From NCBI GenBank assembly GCA_945787925.1, contig CALZJY010000144.1, forward strand, positions 1 through 5,848: a DNA stretch of 5,848 nucleotides, written 5' to 3'. Below are positions 1 to 4,328 of the stretch, in pieces. Position 1 is the first letter of the stretch. Every line of letters begins with the position of its first letter. The notes beneath the pieces were generated by a model, which searched no databases, was not told the DNA's origin, and saw only the letters and a program-made list of their open reading frames with translations. Source of the DNA: an uncultured Anaerosporobacter sp. Its GTDB lineage: Bacteria; Bacillota; Clostridia; Lachnospirales; Lachnospiraceae. A program made the translations under genes and the position numbers.

Positions 1-2633
1 TTGACTACTCCGGACGTTCCGTTATCGTAGTAGGACCAGAACTTAAGATTTACCAATGTGGTTTACCAAAAGAAATGGCAATCGAATTATTCAAACCTTT
101 CGTTATGAAAGAATTAGTTGCCAGAGGTACAGCACACAATATCAAATCTGCTAAGAAAATGGTTGAAAGACTTCAATCTGAGGTATGGGATGTATTAGAA
201 GAAGTTATTCGTGAACATCCAGTAATGCTTAACCGTGCCCCTACTCTTCACAGACTTGGTATTCAGGCATTCGAGCCTACATTAGTAGAAGGTAAGGCAA
301 TCAAACTTCACCCATTAGTATGTACAGCGTTCAACGCCGACTTCGATGGTGACCAGATGGCCGTGCATTTACCACTTTCTGTAGAAGCTCAAGCAGAATG
401 TCGTTTCTTATTACTTTCACCAAACAACTTACTAAAACCATCTGATGGTGGTCCAGTAGCCGTTCCTTCTCAGGATATGGTATTAGGTATCTACTACTTA
501 ACTCAGTTAAGAGAAGGTTACCCAGGTGAAGGAAGCTGTTATAAGAGCGAAAATGAAGCAATCTTAGCTTATGAAAATAAAGCAGTTGATTTACATGCTC
601 GTATCAAAGTACGTAAATACAACGCAAACGGTGAAGCTGAAATGGTTGAAACAACTGTTGGCCGTATCATCTTCAACGAAATCATTCCTCAGGATTTAGG
701 ATTTGTTGATCGTTCCATTCCTGAAAATGAACTAAAATACGAAATTGATTTCTTAGTTGGTAAGAAACAATTAAAACAAATTCTTGAAAAATGTATCAAT
801 ACACACGGCGCAACTAAGACTGCTGAAACACTAGATAGTGTTAAGTCCTTAGGTTACAAATTCTCTACAAGAGCAGCCATGACTGTATCTATCTCTGATA
901 TGACAGTTCCTGAAAAGAAACAATCTATCTTAGAAGAAGCAGAAGGCCAAGTAGAATTAATCAGCCGTAACTTCCGTCGTGGTCTTATCACAGACGATGA
1001 AAGATACAAAGAAGTTATCGAAGTTTGGAAGAAAGCCGATGATGATATCACAAAAGCACTTCTTACAGGCTTAGATAAATACAACAACATCTACATGATG
1101 GCTGACTCCGGTGCCCGTGGTTCTGACAAACAGATCAAACAGCTTGCCGGTATGCGTGGTCTGATGGCCGATACATCAGGTAGAACAATCGAACTTCCAA
1201 TCAAGTCCAACTTCCGTGAAGGTCTTGACGTACTTGAATACTTCTTATCTGCACACGGTGCTCGTAAAGGTCTTTCCGATACAGCTCTTCGTACAGCCGA
1301 TTCAGGATACTTAACTCGTCGTCTTGTAGACGTATCTCAAGATTTAATTATCCGTGAAGTAGACTGTCAACCAGGTAAAGAAATTCCAGGTATGTGGATC
1401 AAAGCATTCATGGATGGAAAAGAACTTGTTGAATCATTAGAAGAAAGAATCACAGGAAGATATTCTTGCGAATCTATCTATGATGATAACGGCGAAGTAA
1501 TCGTAAAAGCGAACCATATGATCACACCAAAACGTGCTGCTCAAATCGTTAAGACAAAAGCAATCGTTGAAGCTGGTGATCAAGCAAAACTTAAGATCCG
1601 TACAATCTTAACATGTAAATCTCACATCGGTGTATGTGCGAAATGTTACGGTGCGAACATGGCTACTGGTGAACCAGTTCAAGTTGGTGAAGCAGTAGGT
1701 ATCATCGCAGCGCAATCAATCGGTGAACCAGGTACACAGTTAACAATGCGTACATTCCATACAGGTGGTGTAGCCGGTGACGATATCACTCAAGGTCTTC
1801 CTCGTGTCGAAGAACTTTTCGAAGCACGTAAGCCAAAAGGTTTAGCAATCATTGCTGAAATGGGCGGCGTTGTTGAAATCAGCGATACTAAGAAGAAACG
1901 TGAAGTTATCGTTAAGAACGAAGAAACAGGCGAAGCAAAAGCTTACCTAATCCCTTACGGATCTAGAATCAAAGTTCAAGATAACCAAGTAATCGAAGCT
2001 GGTGATGAGTTAACAGAAGGTTCTGTAAACCCACATGATATCCTTAAGATTAAAGGTGTTCGTGCAGTTCAAGATTACATGCTACAAGAAGTACAACGTG
2101 TTTACCGTTTACAAGGTGTAGAAATCAATGATAAGCATATCGAAGTTATCGTTAGACAAATGCTTAAGAAAGTTAAAGTTGAAAATAACGGAGATAGCGA
2201 CTTCTTACCAGGTACTATGGCAGACATTCTTGAATTCGAAGAAGCAAATGAACAATTAATCGCTGAAGGCAAAGAGCCAGCAGAAGGAAAACGTGTAATG
2301 CTTGGTATTACAAAAGCTTCCTTAGCTACAAACTCCTTCTTATCAGCAGCATCCTTCCAAGAAACGACTAAAGTTCTTACTGAAGCCGCAATCAAAGGTA
2401 AAGTGGATCCATTAATCGGTCTTAAGGAAAATGTAATCATCGGTAAGTTAATCCCAGCTGGTACAGGTATGAAGAGATATCGTAATGTAAAATTAGATTC
2501 CGATCGTGCTGTTGAATATCAAGCTGCGGAAGAGATTCAAAACTTTGATATGGAAATGCCATCCTACAAAGATTTTGCAGATCAAGCAGATGAAGAATTA
2601 AACTTCTCTGAATTAAACGATACTGATTTTTAA
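1..2633 (+). CDS. rpoC: DNA-directed RNA polymerase subunit beta' (5'-truncated by window edge)
   Basis: Largest catalytic subunit of RNA polymerase. The frame is open from base 3 (DYSGRSVIVVGP), so the ATG at 75 is internal; 876 residues are visible. The N-terminal ~330-350 residues, including the first zinc finger, lie upstream. Seen directly: the active-site NADFDGDQM at 333-359, whose three Asp bind catalytic Mg2+; the bridge-helix region beginning around 1095 (GARGSDKQIKQLAGMRGLM); the second zinc site with Cys codons at 1365, 1614, 1635 and 1644 (C...C-x6-C-x2-C); and the trigger loop LTMRTFHTGG with Met 1746, Arg 1749 and His 1758, matching E. coli M932, R933 and H936. The trigger loop runs straight into GVAGDDITQGLPRVEELFEA, so the large enterobacterial insertion (SI3) is absent, as expected for Bacillota. 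The gene ends in TAA-TAA at 2631-2636 and is followed by a terminator-like hairpin. It is normally the last gene of the rpoBC operon. Identity is certain. Confidence 0.99.
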   Translation, partial: DYSGRSVIVVGPELKIYQCGLPKEMAIELFKPFVMKELVARGTAHNIKSAKKMVERLQSEVWDVLEEVIREHPVMLNRAPTLHRLGIQAFEPTLVEGKAIKLHPLVCTAFNADFDGDQMAVHLPLSVEAQAECRFLLLSPNNLLKPSDGGPVAVPSQDMVLGIYYLTQLREGYPGEGSCYKSENEAILAYENKAVDLHARIKVRKYNANGEAEMVETTVGRIIFNEIIPQDLGFVDRSIPENELKYEIDFLVGKKQLKQILEKCINTHGATKTAETLDSVKSLGYKFSTRAAMTVSISDMTVPEKKQSILEEAEGQVELISRNFRRGLITDDERYKEVIEVWKKADDDITKALLTGLDKYNNIYMMADSGARGSDKQIKQLAGMRGLMADTSGRTIELPIKSNFREGLDVLEYFLSAHGARKGLSDTALRTADSGYLTRRLVDVSQDLIIREVDCQPGKEIPGMWIKAFMDGKELVESLEERITGRYSCESIYDDNGEVIVKANHMITPKRAAQIVKTKAIVEAGDQAKLKIRTILTCKSHIGVCAKCYGANMATGEPVQVGEAVGIIAAQSIGEPGTQLTMRTFHTGGVAGDDITQGLPRVEELFEARKPKGLAIIAEMGGVVEISDTKKKREVIVKNEETGEAKAYLIPYGSRIKVQDNQVIEAGDELTEGSVNPHDILKIKGVRAVQDYMLQEVQRVYRLQGVEINDKHIEVIVRQMLKKVKVENNGDSDFLPGTMADILEFEEANEQLIAEGKEPAEGKRVMLGITKASLATNSFLSAASFQETTKVLTEAAIKGKVDPLIGLKENVIIGKLIPAGTGMKRYRNVKLDSDRAVEYQAAEEIQNFDMEMPSYKDFADQADEELNFSELNDTDF

Positions 2634-2643
2634 TAAATGAAAG

Positions 2644-2682
2644 ATTGAGTCCTCTTGTTCTTTAAGGGGACTCAATTTATTA
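2644..2682 (+). terminator. Probable intrinsic terminator after rpoC
   Basis: ATTGAGTCCTCTT (2644-2656) pairs with AAGGGGACTCAAT (2664-2676) as a 13-bp stem with one G-U pair, around a 7-base loop, GTTCTTT. It begins 10 bases after the stop codon. The downstream tract (TTATTA) is short and not pure T, so termination may be incomplete. Position and stem quality support a terminator for the rpoBC transcript. Confidence 0.7.
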
Positions 2683-2716
2683 CGCGAACAAACTCGCAAA
2701 GCGTGTTTCTTCTCGT
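2682..2716. repeat. Imperfect palindrome in the rpoC-rpsL gap
   Basis: Bases 2682-2697 pair with 2701-2716 at 13 of 16 positions around an AAA loop; mismatches fall at 2685/2713, 2689/2709 and 2694/2704. The left arm carries CGCGAACA (2683-2690) and GAACAAACT (2686-2694). GAACAAACT recurs at 2725-2733, and CGCGAACA recurs in the rpsL-rpsG gap at 3503-3510. It could be a hairpin acting with the terminator, a protein-binding site or a copy of a dispersed intergenic repeat. Function is not evident. Confidence 0.45.
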
Positions 2717-2754
2717 TACGTTATGAACAAACTAGAATTTACAGAAACCACCTA

Positions 2755-2783
2755 TATACAACGAGTAGAACAAAGTCTATAAT
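2755..2783 (+). promoter_or_regulatory. Possible secondary promoter upstream of rpsL
   Basis: TATACA (2755-2760, four of six matches to the -35 consensus) is separated by 17 bases from a perfect TATAAT (2778-2783). Another TATAAT sits at 2815-2820 but lacks a good -35. In A/T-rich spacer such matches arise by chance, so this is only a candidate; it would add a longer leader to rpsL. Confidence 0.25.
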
Positions 2784-2877
2784 AAGGCTGTGTTTAATAC
2801 GAAGTATATGTGGGTATAATAACTAAGGAACGTCTAGTTTTTCCATATATAAGTGATTTGTTTTGTAATAACCATGC

Positions 2878-2906
2878 TTGACAAATTAAAAGTTTATTCG
2901 TATAAT
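2878..2906 (+). promoter_or_regulatory. Main str-operon promoter (sigma-A type, perfect consensus)
   Basis: TTGACA (2878-2883) and TATAAT (2901-2906) are both perfect matches to the vegetative consensus, with the optimal 17-base spacer. The sequence upstream from about 2838 is A/T rich and could act as an UP-like element. The expected start is near 2913, within GGG (2911-2913), giving a leader of about 70 bases before rpsL. Two weak stems are possible in the leader: 2914-2917 with 2927-2930, and 2940-2943 with 2952-2955. A start at G would fit the GTP-sensed control of ribosomal promoters known in Bacillota; that part is inference. Confidence 0.85.
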
Positions 2907-2969
2907 AAACGGGTGCGTAAAAATTGCGCATGAAATTTAGCTGAACTTTTACAGCAACCAAAATATCGC

Positions 2970-2977
2970 AGGAGGTG
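2970..2977 (+). promoter_or_regulatory. rpsL ribosome binding site
   Basis: AGGAGGTG is an extended complement to the 16S 3' end. It lies 7 bases before the ATG at 2985, fixes that start and indicates strong initiation. Confidence 0.9.
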
Positions 2978-2984
2978 AAAATTA

Positions 2985-3404
2985 ATGCCAACTTTTAACC
3001 AATTAGTAAGAAAAGGTAGAAAGACAGTAGAGAAAAAATCCAACTCTCCAGCTCTTCAATTCGGATACAATTCCTTAAGCAAGAAGACAACTGGTGGAGC
3101 TGCACCACAAAAGAGAGGTGTATGTACAGCAGTTCGTACAGCTACTCCTAAAAAGCCTAACTCTGCCCTTAGAAAAATTGCCAGAGTTCGTCTTTCTAAC
3201 GGTATCGAAGTAACTAGCTACATCCCAGGTGAAGGTCACAACTTACAAGAACATAGTGTTGTTCTTATCCGTGGTGGTCGTGTTAAGGATTTACCAGGTA
3301 CTCGTTACCACATCGTCAGAGGTACACTTGATACAGCAGGTGTTGCTAAGAGAAGACAAGCACGTTCTAAATACGGTGCTAAGAGACCAAAAGACGCTAA
3401 ATAA
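2985..3404 (+). CDS. rpsL: 30S ribosomal protein S12
   Basis: S12 sits at the decoding centre of the 30S subunit and affects accuracy and tRNA selection. The 139-residue protein begins MPTFNQLVRKGRKT and ends RSKYGAKRPKDAK. It has the Gram-positive insertion (about residues 22-45), making it longer than the E. coli protein. The conserved loop TPKKPNSALRK (54-64) contains Lys57, which matches the E. coli K42/43 and B. subtilis K56 streptomycin-resistance site. The second loop, GGRVKDLPGTRYH (97-109), contains Lys101, the other classic resistance site, and Asp102, equivalent to the Asp that is methylthiolated in E. coli. Both lysines are wild type, so no known streptomycin-resistance change is visible. 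The start is set by AGGAGGTG 7 bases upstream. It is the first gene of the str operon, driven by the promoter at 2878-2906. Identity is certain. Confidence 0.99.
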   Translation: MPTFNQLVRKGRKTVEKKSNSPALQFGYNSLSKKTTGGAAPQKRGVCTAVRTATPKKPNSALRKIARVRLSNGIEVTSYIPGEGHNLQEHSVVLIRGGRVKDLPGTRYHIVRGTLDTAGVAKRRQARSKYGAKRPKDAK

Positions 3405-3410
3405 ACCTAA

Positions 3411-3429
3411 GGATTCTATAAGAGAATTC
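3411..3429 (+). promoter_or_regulatory. Small hairpin just after rpsL
   Basis: GGATTCT (3411-3417) pairs with AGAATTC (3423-3429), 7 bp with one G-U pair, around loop ATAAG. It starts 6 bases after the rpsL stop. The following sequence (ACTAATTC) is not a U tract, so a terminator is unlikely. It may protect the upstream mRNA end or be chance. Confidence 0.3.
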
Positions 3430-3502
3430 ACTAATTCAGTTTTAAGTGCCGGGTTAATTTTTAAAGAGCTGTTGGTTGCAGGTTTTTATATATTAAGTCA
3501 GG

Positions 3503-3525
3503 CGCGAACACAACTTGAAATTGTG
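3503..3525 (+). promoter_or_regulatory. Hairpin / alternative-pairing segment in the rpsL-rpsG gap
   Basis: CACAA (3509-3513) can pair locally with TTGTG (3521-3525) across a 7-base loop. The overlapping GAACACAA (3506-3513) is also a perfect 8-base complement of TTGTGTTC (3567-3574), which lies inside the three-way-junction candidate. The two pairings exclude each other. The segment also starts with CGCGAACA, an 8-mer shared with the rpoC-rpsL gap. Confidence 0.35.
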
Positions 3526-3541
3526 AGTACCTAAGAATCGA

Positions 3542-3603
3542 ACAGATTATGAACCGGATTTAGATCTTGTGTTCATACGGACGCAAGTTCGTAAAAAATC
3601 TGT
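3542..3603 (+). promoter_or_regulatory. Candidate three-way-junction RNA element upstream of rpsG
   Basis: Three helices fit together with almost no unpaired linker. P1: ACAGATT (3542-3548) with AATCTGT (3597-3603). P2: ATGAAC (3549-3554) with GTTCAT (3571-3576); its interior can continue as GGAT/ATCT (3556-3559 with 3564-3567) closing loop TTAG with single-base bulges. P3: ACGGAC (3577-3582) with GTTCGT (3587-3592), one G-U pair, capped by the GNRA tetraloop GCAA. Linkers are 0, 0 and 4 bases (AAAA). It ends 26 bases before the rpsG ribosome binding site. In E. coli the rpsL-rpsG spacer is where S7 represses its own operon, so an S7-responsive element is one explanation; a dispersed structured repeat is the other. 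The structure is by eye and unproven. Confidence 0.5.
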
Positions 3604-3629
3604 GTTTGTAATTTAAAATGTATTCTTAT

Positions 3630-3637
3630 AAGGAGGG
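3630..3637 (+). promoter_or_regulatory. rpsG ribosome binding site (decides the GTG start)
   Basis: AAGGAGGG lies 7 bases before GTG at 3645. The in-frame ATG at 3618 is upstream of this site and so cannot be served by it, which makes GTG the start. Confidence 0.9.
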
Positions 3638-3644
3638 AAGACAC

Positions 3645-4115
3645 GTGCCACGTAAAGGACATATTCAAAAAAGAGATGTTTTAGCAGATCCATTATACAA
3701 CAACAAAGTGGTAACTAAACTTATCAACAACATCATGTTAGATGGTAAGAAAGGTGTTGCTCAAAAAATCGTATACGGTGCATTCGAAAGAGTTGCTGAA
3801 AAATCTGGTAAAGACGCTATCGAAGTATTCGAAGAAGCTATGAACAATATCATGCCAGTTTTAGAGGTAAAAGCAAGACGTATCGGTGGTGCAACTTACC
3901 AAGTACCTATCGAAGTTAGACCAGATAGAAGACAAGCATTAGCACTTCGTTGGATCACAGCATACTCTCGTGCTAGAGGCGAAAAAACTATGGAAGAAAG
4001 ATTAGCTGGAGAAATCTTAGATGCAGCTAACAACACTGGTTCTTCTGTTAAAAAGAAAGAAGATATGCATAAAATGGCTGAAGCGAACAAAGCGTTTGCT
4101 CACTACAGATGGTAA
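3645..4115 (+). CDS. rpsG: 30S ribosomal protein S7
   Basis: S7 is a primary binding protein for the 3' major domain of 16S rRNA. It organises the head of the 30S subunit near the E site. From the GTG start the product is 156 residues, the usual bacterial length, beginning MPRKGHIQKRDVLADPLYNN. An upstream in-frame ATG at 3618 would add nine residues not seen in the family and lies before the ribosome binding site. Conserved features: basic N-terminal arm (1-10), helical core, the beta-hairpin region with ARRIGGATYQVPIEVRPDRR (77-96), RWITAYSRARGEKTM (102-116) and the C-terminal HKMAEANKAFAHYRW. Second gene of the str operon. The 240-base spacer before it is long for this junction and carries structured RNA candidates, which suggests separate translational control. 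In E. coli S7 is the feedback repressor of this operon; whether that holds here is inference. Confidence 0.99.
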   Translation: MPRKGHIQKRDVLADPLYNNKVVTKLINNIMLDGKKGVAQKIVYGAFERVAEKSGKDAIEVFEEAMNNIMPVLEVKARRIGGATYQVPIEVRPDRRQALALRWITAYSRARGEKTMEERLAGEILDAANNTGSSVKKKEDMHKMAEANKAFAHYRW

Positions 4116-4148
4116 TCACTATCTTGTCATAGGCAATATCTTACAATG

Positions 4149-4174
4149 TGTGAAATGGATTCGTTCATTTCATG
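4149..4174 (+). promoter_or_regulatory. UUCG-capped hairpin after rpsG
   Basis: TGAAATGGA (4151-4159) pairs with TTCATTTCA (4164-4172), 9 bp with one G-U pair, closing the stable tetraloop TTCG (4160-4163). Two more wobble pairs are possible at the base. It starts 35 bases after the rpsG stop. The following bases (TGATAATTTAAAAC) are not a U tract, so an mRNA-stabilising or processing hairpin is likelier than a terminator. Confidence 0.5.
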
Positions 4175-4200
4175 ATAATTTAAAACAAAAACAGGCAGGT

Positions 4201-4252
4201 CGCCAAGTGAGTCTCTCCTAGCAATAGGGGGACTCAGTTGGCGTCAGTTTGT
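4201..4252 (+). terminator. Long GCAA-capped hairpin between rpsG and fusA (terminator or attenuator)
   Basis: CGCCAA (4201-4206) pairs with TTGGCG (4238-4243). After a G-G mismatch, TGAGTC (4208-4213) pairs with GACTCA (4231-4236), and the upper stem ends in CCTA/TAGG closing loop GCAA (4221-4224), with a small internal bulge. It is followed by TCAGTTTGT, a poor U tract. It could reduce read-through into fusA, mark an RNA cleavage point or set rpsG/fusA stoichiometry. Its core resembles the hairpin after rpoC. Confidence 0.5.
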
Positions 4253-4265
4253 AAAATACTATAAA
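4238..4265 (+). promoter_or_regulatory. Possible fusA-proximal promoter
   Basis: TTGGCG (4238-4243, four of six matches) and TATAAA (4260-4265, five of six) are spaced by 16 bases. A start near 4272 would leave a ~57-base leader containing the hairpin at 4276-4296. The -35 overlaps the right arm of the GCAA hairpin. It makes sense only if that hairpin partly ends transcription; evidence is modest. Confidence 0.3.
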
Positions 4266-4275
4266 TAGTGGTCAC

Positions 4276-4296
4276 CTAATTACCGCGTGTAATTAG
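4276..4296 (+). promoter_or_regulatory. fusA leader hairpin
   Basis: CTAATTAC (4276-4283) and GTAATTAG (4289-4296) form a perfect 8-bp stem with loop CGCGT, ending 17 bases before the fusA ribosome binding site. It is A/T rich, so only moderately stable. It could tune translation or be a DNA operator dyad. Confidence 0.4.
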
Positions 4297-4313
4297 AGTT
4301 GTCATAATAAATT

Positions 4314-4320
4314 AAGGAGG
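4314..4320 (+). promoter_or_regulatory. fusA ribosome binding site (decides the TTG start)
   Basis: AAGGAGG lies 8 bases before TTG at 4329. No in-frame ATG or GTG lies between this site and the conserved N-terminus, so TTG is the start. Confidence 0.88.
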
Positions 4321-4328
4321 AATTATCC

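Larger units (their letters stand above)
2634..2984. other. rpoC-rpsL intergenic region, no gene seen
   Basis: This 351-base spacer has no open frame with a plausible ribosome binding site and recognisable protein. A reverse-strand frame at 2794-2991 covers the rpsL promoter and start and looks spurious. From left to right the spacer holds a terminator-like hairpin, an imperfect palindrome, a possible weak promoter, an A/T-rich stretch, the main rpsL promoter and a leader of about 70 bases. Bacillus has a small L7Ae-family gene (rplGB/ybxF) at this position; it is not here. Confidence 0.75.

Noticed and set aside
75..77. ATG at 75 as the start of the rpoC reading frame
   Set aside because: The frame is open and conserved (DYSGRSVIVVGP) back to base 3; the ATG is an internal Met.
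2102..2440. 112-codon - strand frame inside rpoC
   Set aside because: Shadow of a highly conserved gene; no separate signals.
2794..2991. 65-codon - strand frame across the rpsL promoter and start
   Set aside because: It overlaps a perfect promoter and the rpsL start, and the product resembles no family.
3139..3290. Streptomycin-resistance mutation in rpsL
   Set aside because: Lys57 and Lys101, the classic sites, are both wild type.
3229..3534. 101-codon + strand frame overlapping the end of rpsL and the spacer
   Set aside because: Out of frame inside rpsL, no ribosome binding site, low-complexity product with no recognisable family.
3515..3550. Promoter for rpsG starting at TTGAAA (3515-3520)
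   Set aside because: No acceptable -10 element at 16-18 bases; the nearest A/T-rich hexamer is 23-24 bases away.
3618..3620. ATG at 3618 as the rpsG start
   Set aside because: It precedes the AAGGAGGG site and adds nine residues absent from the S7 family; GTG 3645 gives exactly MPRKGHIQKR and 156 residues.
4124..4147. Promoter from TTGTCA (4124-4129) and TACAAT (4142-4147)
   Set aside because: Spacer is only 12 bases, too short for a sigma-A promoter.
4021..4221. 66-codon + strand frame from rpsG into the downstream spacer
   Set aside because: Out of frame with rpsG and its end lies in the GCAA hairpin; no ribosome binding site.
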